Assembly: GCA_964505975.1 (NCBI GenBank) | Contig: CAZDLW010000001.1 | Span: 31,296-95,295 of the forward strand | Direction of reading: 5' to 3' | Source of the DNA: Gp6-AA40 sp964505975 | Lineage (GTDB): Bacteria > Acidobacteriota > Vicinamibacteria > Vicinamibacterales > UBA2999 | Length of the DNA stretch: 64,000 nt | In this document: positions 53,301 through 61,369 of the stretch, piece after piece | How positions within the stretch are numbered: the first letter of the stretch is position 1 | How the letters are laid out: each line of letters begins with the position of its first letter | Program-made: the position numbers and the translations under genes | The notes under the pieces: generated by a model | What the model was told of the DNA's origin: nothing | Seen by the model: the letters and a program-made list of their open reading frames with translations, nothing else | Databases searched by the model: none

Positions 53301-55474
53301 GCGGCGGCAGTCAGATCGTGCCGGCGCCCGAGGCGATCGAGTGCTGCCGGGTAGGGCAACTCCCGCAGCTCGCGCACGAGCGCTCCAATCGCGAGACCCA
53401 GCTCGACGGACCGACCCGCCTGATCTCCGTGCCAGAAGGGCATCTTCCCTGGCTCTCCGGGTGCCGGCGAGACGAGCACCCGGTCGTGCGTGATCTTCTC
53501 GACGCGCCACGTCGAGGCTCCCAGAACGAAGGTCTCTCCGCGCCTGGTCTCGAAGACCATTTCTTCGTCGAGTTCACCCACACGAACGGGACGCGTGGCG
53601 CCCGCGAGGAAGACACCATACAGTCCTCGGTCCGGAATGGTGCCCGCATTCGCGATGGCGACGTGTCTGGCTCCCGTTCGCGCGGCGATCGTGTGACGCA
53701 GACGGTCCCACGTGAGGCGTGGACGTAGCTCCGCGAACGCGTCCGAAGGGTAGCGGCCCGACAACATGTCCAGCACTCCCTCGAACATGCGCCGGCTCAG
53801 ACTCGCGAACGGCGCTGCGCACCGGACCAGTGCAAAGAGGGTATCGACATGCCACGTGTCCATGGCGGCGATGGCGACAAGCTGCTGTGCGAGCACATCG
53901 AGCGGATTTCGTGGGTAACGCGTGGCTTCGACGGCACCGTCGTGCATCGCGCGCGCCAGGGCTGCGCAGGCAACCAGGTCCCCTCGGAATTTCGGAAACA
54001 TGATTCCCGCACTCGTCTCGCCGACACGGTGACCCGCGCGGCCGATGCGTTGGAGTCCGCTCGCCACCGACGGCGGCGCTTCGACTTGCACCACCAGATC
54101 CACCGCACCCATGTCGATCCCGAGCTCCAGGGAAGATGTTGCGACGAGCGCCTTGAGCTGGCCCGTCTTCAACAGCTCTTCCACCTCCGCGCGCGTGTCC
54201 GGCGCCAGGGAGCCATGATGCGAGCGCACGAGCGTCTCACCCGCGAGCTCGTTGAGCGAGCCGGCCAGCCGCTCGGCCAGGCGACGGTTGTTCACGAAGA
54301 GCAGTGTGGAGCGATGCGAGCGGATCAGATCGAGCAGCCTGGGATGAAGCGAGGACCAGATCGACCGGGGCGCATCGGGCGCGCGACGGCCTCGCCGTGG
54401 ACGGGCGGGGGGTGACGATCGAGGAATGGCGCCTGGGTCTCGTGCGAGGACCTCTGCGGGCACGTCGACGCACAGCGACAGCGGCTTGTCGTCTGATGCG
54501 TCGACGATCGTGACCGGCCGAAACCTCGCCCCGATGCCCTCGTCGCCGAACTCGGCGTGAATCCGGGCCGCCACGTGATCGAGCGGTTCCTTACCGCGTG
54601 GTGAATTCGCGCGTGAAGCCGCAGAGCGGTCCAGGGCGCCGCCGCCGGACGATCGTTGGCGGGGCGGCTGGATCTCGAGTCCGCCGAGGAAGCGTGCGAC
54701 TTCCTCGAGGGGCCGCTGTGTGGCCGACAGTCCAATGCGCTGCAGGGGCCGGCGGGTGGAAGGCGCTGCAACATCGTCGGATCTCGATCGTCCGTCCGGA
54801 CGTTTCGGTCGACGCTGTCCGTCAGGGATGGAAGAAGACCTCCATGACGAGCGTAACCATCGTGGCGCGGGCGCCGGGCGATCGAGGGAGGGAGGCGCCC
54901 CGGTTCGCAGCGCCTCGAGTCGTTCCAGCGACAGTGCCAGATGGGTGCCCCGCTTGCTCGCCGCCATCGCGTGGATCTCGTCGACGATGACCGTGTCCAC
55001 CGCCGCGAGCCGTTGGCGTGCGTTCGACGTGAGCAACAGGTACAGCGACTCGGGAGTCGTAATCAGGATGTCGCCGGGCTCCCGCAGAAAGCGCGCACGA
55101 TCGCGAGCCGGCGTATCGCCCGTTCTCATCGCAATGTCCGGTATCGTCACGGGGACGTTCCGGGTGTGCGCGAGGTCGGCAATGGCGGCCAGCGGACTTC
55201 GCAGGCTGCGTTCCACGTCCGCCGCCAGCGCCTTGAGTGGGGAGATGTACAGGACCCGGCAGCGCTCTCCCCGTGCCGGTGTCGGCTCGAAGAGCAGCCG
55301 ATTGAGACACCAGAGAAAGGCTGCAAGCGTCTTTCCGGCACCCGTTGGTGCCAGGATCAGCGTCGATTCGCCACGCGCGATTGCCGGCCAGCCCCGTAGC
55401 TGTGCCGTCGTGGGCCCGGGAAAGACGCCGGAGAACCACTCGCGCACGACTGGATGAAAGAGGGCGAGGCTCAC
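50309..55474 (-). CDS. Lhr-family ATP-dependent helicase
   Basis: The start at GTG 55474 (VSLALFHPVVREWFSGVFPG) is chosen because the frame beyond it overlaps the small coiled-coil gene and is serine/arginine-rich. The 1721-residue protein has a helicase core with ILAPTGAGKTLAAFL (motif I near residue 40), TVIVDEIHAMAASKRGTHLA, LLFVNNRRLAERLAG, SHHGSLAPDTRAEVEELLKT and ATSSLELGIDMGAVDLVVQV plus SGLQRIGRAGHRVGE. The winged-helix and Lhr C-terminal domains follow. Lhr proteins are 3'-5' helicases in DNA repair. The chain is longer than usual because of a low-complexity insert between helicase motifs (about residues 160-250) and a disordered acidic tail of about 100 residues (GGTSMDTKQTGANRTPTRAG). 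Confidence 0.93.
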   Translation of the reverse strand: MSLALFHPVVREWFSGVFPGPTTAQLRGWPAIARGESTLILAPTGAGKTLAAFLWCLNRLLFEPTPARGERCRVLYISPLKALAADVERSLRSPLAAIADLAHTRNVPVTIPDIAMRTGDTPARDRARFLREPGDILITTPESLYLLLTSNARQRLAAVDTVIVDEIHAMAASKRGTHLALSLERLEALRTGAPPSLDRPAPAPRWLRSSWRSSSIPDGQRRPKRPDGRSRSDDVAAPSTRRPLQRIGLSATQRPLEEVARFLGGLEIQPPRQRSSGGGALDRSAASRANSPRGKEPLDHVAARIHAEFGDEGIGARFRPVTIVDASDDKPLSLCVDVPAEVLARDPGAIPRSSPPARPRRGRRAPDAPRSIWSSLHPRLLDLIRSHRSTLLFVNNRRLAERLAGSLNELAGETLVRSHHGSLAPDTRAEVEELLKTGQLKALVATSSLELGIDMGAVDLVVQVEAPPSVASGLQRIGRAGHRVGETSAGIMFPKFRGDLVACAALARAMHDGAVEATRYPRNPLDVLAQQLVAIAAMDTWHVDTLFALVRCAAPFASLSRRMFEGVLDMLSGRYPSDAFAELRPRLTWDRLRHTIAARTGARHVAIANAGTIPDRGLYGVFLAGATRPVRVGELDEEMVFETRRGETFVLGASTWRVEKITHDRVLVSPAPGEPGKMPFWHGDQAGRSVELGLAIGALVRELRELPYPAALDRLGRRHDLTAAAAEMLVRYLDEQAAAGTVPDDRTVAIERCRDELGDWRVCLLSPLGSRVHAPWAMAVTAQIRERTGLDVEALWGDDGFVVRVPSTDTAPDPGWLLLDPDNVEALVLRQLHATALFAARFREAAARALLLPRRRIGLRTPLWQQRKRATDLLAAASRFGSFPVLLETYREILHDHFDMRGLVDILRRVVDGAVHVAATDAQRPSPFAASLLFSYVANYIYDGDAPLAERRAQALSVDQAQLRELIGDAELRELLNPEALATLERQLQHLDERYRVRSADGLHDLLMRIGDLSPAELEARSALPDTRAAAADLERAQRILRLTIGGGERYLAAEDAARYRDAIAVRLPAGLPKAFLAPVPEATADIVLRYARSHGPFAAGDLAARYGFERAATIALLRRLVEQGRLVEGEFRPRGVEREWVDPGVLHTLRRRSLARLREEIEPVDADALGRFLVSWHAIGAARQGIDALLDAIDQLQGAPLPASMLEDDILPARVHGYRREMLDGLMGTGVVVWAGVERLGDKDGRIVLYRAEHLDQLRAPVTMGRPAGSPPESEAVMTDRAAHVRAYLQRHGASFFAPIHHGTGGGFPQDTVDALWDLVWQGVVTNDTLHPLRAYVDVDRAHDRRRRGISQHARPAVPPTATGRWSLLDSAITHRRSVTEWGAAVARQLLRRYGIVTREAALAEAIPGGFAAIYPVLTAMEHAGRIQRGYFVAGLGAAQFAMGGALESIRSLRDAPDTLTAVALAATDPANPYGSIVPWPELLSESGGRTDDRGESAGARPETPGRGPTRIAGAVAILVSGFAAGYLRRNERDLLLFVSRDNPLWSRMIDALARCLIRFASTREEGRRGLLISAINAHPATQHPAAPVFVEAGFARTAMGLQLRTERIRPTGYRGVQEIEAATGTSVDPLPPGHGGTSMDTKQTGANRTPTRAGDDMAGPEDTPGVEPTAANRSSEHPEETPERVRRDDAAGSDGATSRDVDPDSAASEVDRDDTLDGD

Positions 55475-55537
55475 TAACAGAAGTCTAACGAGGCTCCGCC
55501 TCGGACCGCCTTGCAAAGAACCATGCTGCCTTTGTCG

Positions 55538-55565
55538 TTGAGCAAGGGCTGTCGACTCGTATAAT
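55538..55565 (+). promoter_or_regulatory. Predicted promoter of the coiled-coil gene
   Basis: TTGAGC (55538-55543) and TATAAT (55560-55565) are 16 nt apart. Transcription would start about 55572, three bases before the ATG, giving a leaderless mRNA. Confidence 0.5.
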
Positions 55566-55574
55566 CGAAGGAAC

Positions 55575-55835
55575 ATGGGTGACGCTGGAGAAGGCCTCGT
55601 CGACGCGGAATCCCGCCTCGCCGAGCGCATGGAAGAACGCGAACAAGAACGACGCGCTGCGCGCTTGAAAGGGAAGAGCACCGATCCCGAGCGCGCGCGG
55701 CAGCTCGAATCGCTGCGACTCGCGAGGACCGAGATGGAGCGCCAGCTCGGGCTGGCGACGCAAGAAGCCCGGAAGCAGCAGCTGGGCCAGGCGATTGCGG
55801 AGATCGATCGCCGCATCGTCGAGTTGTCGAACTGA
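55575..55835 (+). CDS. Small coiled-coil protein (86 aa)
   Basis: A highly charged, helical protein (ESRLAERMEEREQERRAARL and SLRLARTEMERQLGLATQEA with QQLGQAIAEIDRRIVELSN) consisting almost wholly of heptad-like repeats, so a coiled coil is predicted. It has a promoter of good quality immediately upstream and a gaagga sequence before the ATG. It is divergent from the Lhr helicase gene and overlaps only the spurious upstream extension of that ORF. I do not recognise a named family. Confidence 0.65.
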   Translation: MGDAGEGLVDAESRLAERMEEREQERRAARLKGKSTDPERARQLESLRLARTEMERQLGLATQEARKQQLGQAIAEIDRRIVELSN

Positions 55836-55946
55836 AACTGGCGGAGGGGTTCCGCCCGCCAGGCGCCACAGCCGAATCGAGTCGTCCACGCACCGGGTCA
55901 CGACGGTGCTCGTGTCTCTGCACACACGCGAGGTGCCCGAGTCGTC

Positions 55947-57632
55947 GTGTTCGCCATCGACTATCACGAGGCCACCAAACACCACTTCAACCGGTTTGCC
56001 CGCTCGCTCGGCTACCTCGATTGGGCGACCCAGCCGGATCCGTTCAGGCGCTATGCCGGAGCGCCGCAGATCGAGCTGCCGCGGGCGCCGCTGGCCGCCA
56101 CCGTGCCGTACGACGCCCTCTTCGAGGGTGCCGTGCCGCCAGCCCCCATCGATGAGAGAAGCGTCGGCGAATTCCTGCGCTGCTCGATGGGCTTGTCGGC
56201 CTGGAAGGAGTTCCGCGGCAGCCGCTGGGCGCTGCGCGTGAATCCCTCGAGCGGCAACCTCCACCCGACGGAGGCATACATCATCTGGGACGGGCGCGTC
56301 TGTCACTACGCTCCTCGAGAGCATGCACTCGAGGAGCGGGCCGTTCTCGACTCCGCTGCGTGGTGCGCGTTCGCCGGCGACGCCCCCGGATTCCTGGTCG
56401 CGCTCACGTCCGTGCACTGGCGTGAGGCGTGGAAGTACGGTGAGCGCGCGTTCCGGTATTGCCAGCACGACGTGGGTCACGCGATCGGCGCTGTGCGCCT
56501 GGCCGCGGCGCTTCTCGGCTGGAAGCTGGCGCTCCTGACTCGCTGGTCCGATGTGCAGGTGACTGCGGTGCTCGGCCTCGATCGCGCGGCCGACTTCGCG
56601 GGTGCCGAGCTCGAAGAAGCCGAATGCATTGCCGTCGTGACTCCCGGGGAGTGCGAAGCTTGGCGTGTCGCCGATCCAATCGTGATGTCACGAGCTGCCG
56701 CCAGTGCGACGTGGTTCGGCAAGGCCAACGCCCTCAGTCCCAATCACGTCGAGTGGCCGATCATCGATCGTGTCGCGGCCGCGACACGATGCCCAGGGTC
56801 CGATCATCCCCAATCCCAGCGGGTTGCGGGCGTTCGTGCGCATCAGAGCGTCACTGTGCCCAGTAGCCCGGTGGACGCGTCCATGGCTCACGGACCGCTC
56901 GCGACCGGTCCTTCGTTTTCGACCCACGCTGTCCCATTGGGCGATGTGCGTCGCGGCGTCGGCGCGCGCGCGGTGATGCTCCAGCGTCGCAGTGCCGTTG
57001 CGTTCGATGCGCGTTCGACGTTGCGCAAGGAGTCGGTGCTGGCCATGCTCCAGCGGCTTCGGCCGGGTGGTCCTCCGTGGGACGCGATCGACTGGCCGCC
57101 GCACGTGCATCTCGTGCTCTTCGTCCATCGTGTGGACGGTCTCGCGCCGGGCATGTACGCGTTTCTACGAGATCCTGCCGTTCGCGGCGCGTGGGGTGAG
57201 GCGATGCGACCCGAGCTCCTGTGGGAACCGGTGGATGCGTCCGACGACCTGTTCCTGCTCGTTCCGGCGGACGTCACCTGGACGGCAAACCGTCTCTCCT
57301 GCGACCAGGACATTGCGTCCGACGGGTTCCTGAGTCTCGGGATGCTCGCGCGGTTCGAGGCGTCGCTCCGAGAGCGCGGCGAGTGGTTCTATCGCCAGCT
57401 CTTCTGGGAGTGCGGGCTCATCGGGCAGGTCCTGTATCTCGAGGCCGAGGCTGCTGGTGCGCGCAGCACCGGTATCGGGTGCTTCTACGACGATGCCGTG
57501 CACGAGGTCCTTGGCCTGACCGGACATGCGTGGCAGAGCTTGTATCACTTCTCGATGGGTGCTCCGGTCGAGGACACGCGGCTCTCGACCAGGCCGGGCT
57601 ACGACTGGGAAGAGCCCGCTGTCCGCGCGTGA
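55947..57632 (+). CDS. SagB-type dehydrogenase with two nitroreductase-fold halves
   Basis: A 561-residue protein starting at GTG 55947. The first half is a nitroreductase-like domain (WALRVNPSSGNLHPTEAYII, then the HDVGHAIGAVRLAAALLGWK helix). The second half (about residues 330-561) repeats the fold (VMLQRRSAVAFDARSTLRKE, WECGLIGQVLYLEAEAAGAR and LGLTGHAWQSLYHFSMG). SagB-type enzymes use FMN to oxidise azolines to azoles in ribosomal peptide natural products, but stand-alone double-domain members are common outside such clusters. No precursor peptide, cyclodehydratase or transporter is seen in the window, so a natural-product role is not supported. Substrate unknown. Confidence 0.87.
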   Translation: MFAIDYHEATKHHFNRFARSLGYLDWATQPDPFRRYAGAPQIELPRAPLAATVPYDALFEGAVPPAPIDERSVGEFLRCSMGLSAWKEFRGSRWALRVNPSSGNLHPTEAYIIWDGRVCHYAPREHALEERAVLDSAAWCAFAGDAPGFLVALTSVHWREAWKYGERAFRYCQHDVGHAIGAVRLAAALLGWKLALLTRWSDVQVTAVLGLDRAADFAGAELEEAECIAVVTPGECEAWRVADPIVMSRAAASATWFGKANALSPNHVEWPIIDRVAAATRCPGSDHPQSQRVAGVRAHQSVTVPSSPVDASMAHGPLATGPSFSTHAVPLGDVRRGVGARAVMLQRRSAVAFDARSTLRKESVLAMLQRLRPGGPPWDAIDWPPHVHLVLFVHRVDGLAPGMYAFLRDPAVRGAWGEAMRPELLWEPVDASDDLFLLVPADVTWTANRLSCDQDIASDGFLSLGMLARFEASLRERGEWFYRQLFWECGLIGQVLYLEAEAAGARSTGIGCFYDDAVHEVLGLTGHAWQSLYHFSMGAPVEDTRLSTRPGYDWEEPAVRA

Positions 57633-57649
57633 TGAACGCGTGAACGACT

Positions 57650-57666
57650 CCCGCCTGGAAGGCGGG
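57650..57666 (+). terminator. Terminator-like hairpin after the SagB-type gene
   Basis: cccgcct (57650-57656) and aggcggg (57660-57666) form a 7-bp stem with loop gga, 17 nt beyond the stop. No T-tract follows. Confidence 0.45.
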
Positions 57667-57806
57667 GGGCTCAAACGTGGCACGTGGGACTGAAGCGGCC
57701 TGTGAAGAGATCGATCTTGGGCAGTGGCAGGTGCACGGCCCGGCATCGCCGAAGCAAACGTACCGGACGTCGCGTTGTAACGCAGCGGATGGGGCGGTTG
57801 CGTTCA

Positions 57807-57833
57807 TTGACGTTTCGGCGACGCTTCTATAGC
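57807..57833 (+). promoter_or_regulatory. Possible promoter of the nuo operon
   Basis: TTGACG (57807-57812) and TATAGC (57828-57833) lie about 120 bases before nuoA, but the spacer is only 15 nt, shorter than the usual 16-18. Confidence 0.35.
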
Positions 57834-57954
57834 ATGAGCAGGTTTGGGAAACTCTTCACAAGCGTCTCGACAGGCGCTGGAGTTTCGAGCGGGCCTGGGG
57901 CCCGCATCGTCCGTCCCGGGTGAGTGATGTCACCGGGATCCAAGGCAGGACCGG

Positions 57955-58407
57955 ATGGATGGCTGGATTGGCATTCTGATATTGATGGGGTTAAGCGTCG
58001 GGCTGGCCAGTGTGATGGTCCTGGCCTCCAGCCTGCTGGGCCCACGCAACCCCACCCCGGAGAAACTGGCCCCCTATGAATGCGGCATGCCCGCGGTTGG
58101 GGATGCCCGTGAGCGCCAGTCGGTCAAGTTCTATCTCGTGGCGATGATCTTCCTGCTCTTCGATATCGAGATCGCGTTCCTCTTCCCGTGGGCGCTCGCG
58201 CTGCGAAGCCTGGGTTGGTTTGGATTCGTGCAGGTAATCACGTTCTTCCTGATTCTCAGCGTCGGCTACATCTACGTCTGGCGCAAGGGCGTGTTCGACT
58301 GGGGCCCGCTGCCCCGCGCGGTGCGTCGAACCGTTCCGCAGGGTGCGCCCGGAGTGCCGGGAACGGTGGACACAGAAGGCCGGCTGCATGGCGGCCGGGT
58401 TGCCTGA
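57955..58407 (+). CDS. nuoA: NADH-quinone oxidoreductase subunit A
   Basis: First gene of the complex I operon; 150 residues with three membrane helices (WIGILILMGLSVGLASVMVL, FYLVAMIFLLFDIEIAFLFP and FGFVQVITFFLILSVGYIYV). The conserved loop EKLAPYECGMPAVGDARERQ carries the cysteine that faces the quinone cavity. The protein is a membrane-arm subunit near the junction with the hydrophilic arm. The C-terminal tail after VWRKGVFDWGP is about 30 residues longer than typical and is Gly/Pro-rich. nuoB starts 6 nt after the stop. Confidence 0.95.
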   Translation: MDGWIGILILMGLSVGLASVMVLASSLLGPRNPTPEKLAPYECGMPAVGDARERQSVKFYLVAMIFLLFDIEIAFLFPWALALRSLGWFGFVQVITFFLILSVGYIYVWRKGVFDWGPLPRAVRRTVPQGAPGVPGTVDTEGRLHGGRVA

Positions 58408-58413
58408 GGAGAC

Positions 58414-58899
58414 ATGGCTACGGCTACAGCGACGGCACAGCATCACGACCCCGAGCTGCCGGTTCTGACGACGACCGTCGAGAAGATGGTGCAGTGGGCC
58501 CGCCGGTCGGCAATCTGGCCGGTCACGTTCGGCCTGGCGTGCTGCGCCATCGAGATGATGGCGATGGTGACCAGCCGGTACGATGTCTCCCGGTTCGGCG
58601 CGGAGGTCTTCCGCGGTTCGCCCCGCCAGGCGGATCTCATGATTGTTGCGGGCCGGCTCTCGCGAAAGATGGCACCCGCACTGCGCCGCATCTACGACCA
58701 GATGCCGGAGCCGAAGTGGGTGATCTCGATGGGCGCCTGCGCGTCGGTCGGAGGCGTCTTCGACAACTACGCGCTCGTCCAGGGTGTGGATCAGGTGGTG
58801 CCGGTCGATGTCTTCGTCCCCGGCTGTCCGCCGCGCCCCGAATCGCTCATCTACGGCATCGTGCAGCTGCAGCAGAAGATCGACCGGTCGCGGGCGTGA
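58414..58899 (+). CDS. nuoB: NADH-quinone oxidoreductase subunit B
   Basis: A 161-residue subunit carrying the terminal [4Fe-4S] cluster N2, which hands electrons to quinone. The four ligands are visible: the tandem cysteines of GLACCAIEMMAMV, the third in SMGACASVGGVFDNYALVQG, and the fourth in FVPGCPPRPESLIYGI. The protein is of standard length and lies 6 nt after nuoA and 5 nt before nuoC, confirming a tight operon. It sits at the interface of the hydrophilic and membrane arms. Confidence 0.96.
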   Translation: MATATATAQHHDPELPVLTTTVEKMVQWARRSAIWPVTFGLACCAIEMMAMVTSRYDVSRFGAEVFRGSPRQADLMIVAGRLSRKMAPALRRIYDQMPEPKWVISMGACASVGGVFDNYALVQGVDQVVPVDVFVPGCPPRPESLIYGIVQLQQKIDRSRA

Positions 58900-58904
58900 C
58901 CTCC

Positions 58905-59450
58905 ATGACCGCCTCCGACATCATCGACGCGCTGACCCCGCTCGTTCCGGGCGTCTCGTACGAGGCCGGCCACAGCGTGGACTTCGCGACCGTGTACGTG
59001 CCTGCGACGGGGCTGATTGCCACCTGCACGGCGCTCCGCGACAGTCCGCCACTCCGGTTCAACGTGCTCGTCGAGCTGACTGCCGCCGACTACCTCCCTC
59101 GGACGCCGCGGTTCGAAGTCGTCTATCACCTGCTGTCGATTCCAAACCGGCTGCGGCTGCGGGTCAAGGTCCGCGCGCCCGATGGCGGGTCGATCCCGAC
59201 CGTTCAGGGTCTCTGGCCGGCCGCCGGGTGGCTCGAGCGGGAGGTCTACGACATGTTCGGCATCTTCATAGACGGCCATCCGGATCTGCGCCGCTTGCTG
59301 ATGCCGGAGGACTGGGAGGGGCACCCGGCGCGCAAGGACTACCCGGTCCAGATCCGCAAGGCGGCGCAGACGTATGCTCCGCTCGAGATCAGCGAGGAGC
59401 AGTTCAAGGCGAATCTGGAGCGTGATCGCGCCAGGCGCGGGGGGGCGTAG
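58905..59450 (+). CDS. nuoC: NADH-quinone oxidoreductase subunit C
   Basis: About 181 residues from the ATG at 58905. It shows the 30-kDa subunit hallmarks RFEVVYHLLSIPNRLRLRVK, WPAAGWLEREVYDMFGIFID and LRRLLMPEDWEGHPARKDYP. It is a hydrophilic-arm subunit that packs against NuoD. Here C and D are separate genes, unlike the fused NuoCD of E. coli. About 110 bases separate it from nuoD, the largest internal gap of the cluster. Confidence 0.95.
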   Translation: MTASDIIDALTPLVPGVSYEAGHSVDFATVYVPATGLIATCTALRDSPPLRFNVLVELTAADYLPRTPRFEVVYHLLSIPNRLRLRVKVRAPDGGSIPTVQGLWPAAGWLEREVYDMFGIFIDGHPDLRRLLMPEDWEGHPARKDYPVQIRKAAQTYAPLEISEEQFKANLERDRARRGGA

Positions 59451-59561
59451 ACGGGATTCCAGGACCGGCGCCGTGGCGGGACGCGCGGCGCCGTGGGGGC
59501 GCGCTCCTCGGGCGAGTGCTCCTCTCCCTGAAACGTGACTTTTCCCATCGCAGTGTCACCG

Positions 59562-60764
59562 ATGCCAGAGCTTCAGACCGAGACGGCGGAACGTCGCACC
59601 GAGATCATGACGGTCAACATGGGGCCCCAGCACCCCAGCACGCACGGCGTGCTGCGGCTCGTGTTGGAGCTCGAAGGGGAGGCCGTCCATTCCGCCCATA
59701 TCACCATCGGATATCTCCACACCGGCATTGAAAAGACCGCGGAGCAGAAGAAGTGGCAGCAGGTCGTCCCGCTCGTCGAGCGGATGGACTACCTGGGGGC
59801 ACAATCCAACAGTCTCGCCTACGTGCTCAGCGTCGAGACGCTGCTCGGCTTGGAGATGCCGCAGCGTGTCCGGGACATCCGTGTGCTCATCGCCGAGCTG
59901 CAGCGCATTGCCAGCCATCTGGTGTGGCTGGGCACGCACGCGCTCGAGATCGGCGCGGTGTCGATGCTCTTCTATGCGATGCGAGAGCGCGAGCTCCTGA
60001 TGAACATCAACGAGCTCATCGCGGGCTTCCGCTTCTTCCCGAGCTACTTGCGTGTCGGCGGGCTCCGCGAGGATCTCCCGCGAGGCTTTCACGAGGCCGT
60101 GACGGCGTTCCTGGACCGCTTCCCGGCCAAGATCGACGAGTACGAGGGGCTGCTGACGAAGGGGCACGCGTTCCGGTTGCGCACGGAGGGCGTCGGGGCG
60201 CTGTCGCAGGAGGAAGCGCTCGGCCTGGGTCTGATGGGACCAATCGCCCGCGCGTGCGGATCCGATTACGACGTGCGCAAGTACTTCCCGTATCTCGGCT
60301 ACGAGACGTACGACTTCAAGGTGCCCACGGCGACCGAGGGCGACGTCTACGCCCGGTATCTCGTGCGCATGCAGGAGATGCGTCAGAGCGTGAGCATCTG
60401 CCGCCAGGCGCTGGCGCGCATCTCCCCGACCGGTCCCTGGGCGTGCGACGATCCGCGGATCGTGCCGCCTCCGAAAGACAAGGTGTACACGGAGATGGAG
60501 GCGCTCATCCAGCACTTCCTGATCTATTCGCAGGGGTTCACGGTGCCGGCGGGCGACGCGTACGTGCCGGTCGAGGGACCGCGAGGCGAGCACGGCGCGT
60601 ACGTCGTGTCGGACGGGACGAACCGCCCCTGGCGCATCAAGATGCGTGCGCCGTCGCTGCTCGCGTGTCAGGCGCTGCCCACGCTCATCGTCGGGGGGTC
60701 GGTGGCCGACATCATCGCTGTCATTGGATCCGTGGATGTCGTCATGGGAGATGTGGATCGGTGA
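59562..60764 (+). CDS. nuoD: NADH-quinone oxidoreductase subunit D
   Basis: The ATG at 59562 is chosen (400 residues); an in-frame GTG nine codons upstream cannot be ruled out, as neither has a clear ribosome binding site. The 49-kDa subunit signature begins TVNMGPQHPSTHGVLRLVLE, then YLHTGIEKTAEQKKWQQVVP, MDYLGAQSNSLAYVLSVETL and the quinone-pocket His/Tyr regions, ending RAPSLLACQALPTLIVGGSV. It forms the quinone site together with NuoB. Its stop overlaps the nuoE GTG. Confidence 0.95.
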   Translation: MPELQTETAERRTEIMTVNMGPQHPSTHGVLRLVLELEGEAVHSAHITIGYLHTGIEKTAEQKKWQQVVPLVERMDYLGAQSNSLAYVLSVETLLGLEMPQRVRDIRVLIAELQRIASHLVWLGTHALEIGAVSMLFYAMRERELLMNINELIAGFRFFPSYLRVGGLREDLPRGFHEAVTAFLDRFPAKIDEYEGLLTKGHAFRLRTEGVGALSQEEALGLGLMGPIARACGSDYDVRKYFPYLGYETYDFKVPTATEGDVYARYLVRMQEMRQSVSICRQALARISPTGPWACDDPRIVPPPKDKVYTEMEALIQHFLIYSQGFTVPAGDAYVPVEGPRGEHGAYVVSDGTNRPWRIKMRAPSLLACQALPTLIVGGSVADIIAVIGSVDVVMGDVDR

Positions 60765-61369
60765 GCTTTCATCCCCGAATGGATTACGCGCCGGCGAAGC
60801 TCCACAAGTCGGCGCGAACGCTGGTCGACGAGGGGGACCCCTTCGCCTATACCCCCGAGAGCCAGGCGAAGTTCGATCGGCACGTGGCCCGGTATCCGGC
60901 GGACCAGCGGAAGTCGGCGATTCTGTACGCGCTGTATCTCGCGCAGGAGCAGCAGGGGTACCTCACGGGTGGCGCCATGCGGCACGTGGCGGCGCAGATT
61001 GGCTGCACGGCGGCGGAGGTGGAGGACGTCGTGTCGTACTACACGATGTTCTACACGAAACCGGTCGGCAGGTTCGTGATCAATGTCTGCCGGACGCTGT
61101 CCTGTGCGCTCCTCGGCGCCGAGCGCGTCACCGAGGAACTGAGCACCGCCCTCGGGATCGCGCCTGGCGAGACGACGCCCGACGGCATGTTCACGCTCAT
61201 CGAGGTCGAGTGTCTGGGTGCCTGCGATCGCGCGCCGGTGGTGATGGTGAACGACGACTGGCACGAACGGCTGGCACCCGAGCAGGCGGAACAGTTCCTG
61301 ACGGATCTCCGTGCGCGCGGCCGGGAATCGCTCTCGGGGTGCTTTCTGCACGTGGAGAAGCAGCGGTGA
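60761..61369 (+). CDS. nuoE: NADH-quinone oxidoreductase subunit E
   Basis: About 202 residues. The GTG at 60761 overlaps the nuoD stop (GTGA) and is in frame; an ATG six codons later is an alternative. The thioredoxin-like fold binds the [2Fe-2S] cluster N1a through VCRTLSCALLGAERVTEEL and VECLGACDRAPVVMVNDDW. The N-terminal helical region (QRKSAILYALYLAQEQQGYL) is typical. It is part of the NADH-oxidising module with NuoF. Confidence 0.94.
   Translation: MSFHPRMDYAPAKLHKSARTLVDEGDPFAYTPESQAKFDRHVARYPADQRKSAILYALYLAQEQQGYLTGGAMRHVAAQIGCTAAEVEDVVSYYTMFYTKPVGRFVINVCRTLSCALLGAERVTEELSTALGIAPGETTPDGMFTLIEVECLGACDRAPVVMVNDDWHERLAPEQAEQFLTDLRARGRESLSGCFLHVEKQR

Larger units (their letters stand above)
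57633..57954. other. Intergenic region in front of the nuo operon
   Basis: 322 bases with no supported gene. It contains the terminator-like hairpin at 57650, the promoter-like sequence at 57807-57833 and a leader of about 115 bases before nuoA. Open frames crossing it are arginine-rich and shadow-like. Confidence 0.55.

Noticed and set aside
55475..55816. N-terminal extension of the Lhr helicase frame
   Set aside because: The extra 114 codons are Ser/Arg-rich, cross an intergenic palindrome and overlap a small gene with its own promoter; a GTG at 55474 gives a normal Lhr start.
55947..57632. RiPP biosynthetic cluster around the SagB-type gene
   Set aside because: No YcaO, precursor peptide, protease or transporter gene is next to it.
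57684..57923. 79-codon frame before nuoA
   Set aside because: Arginine-rich, no ribosome binding site and crosses the predicted promoter and hairpin.
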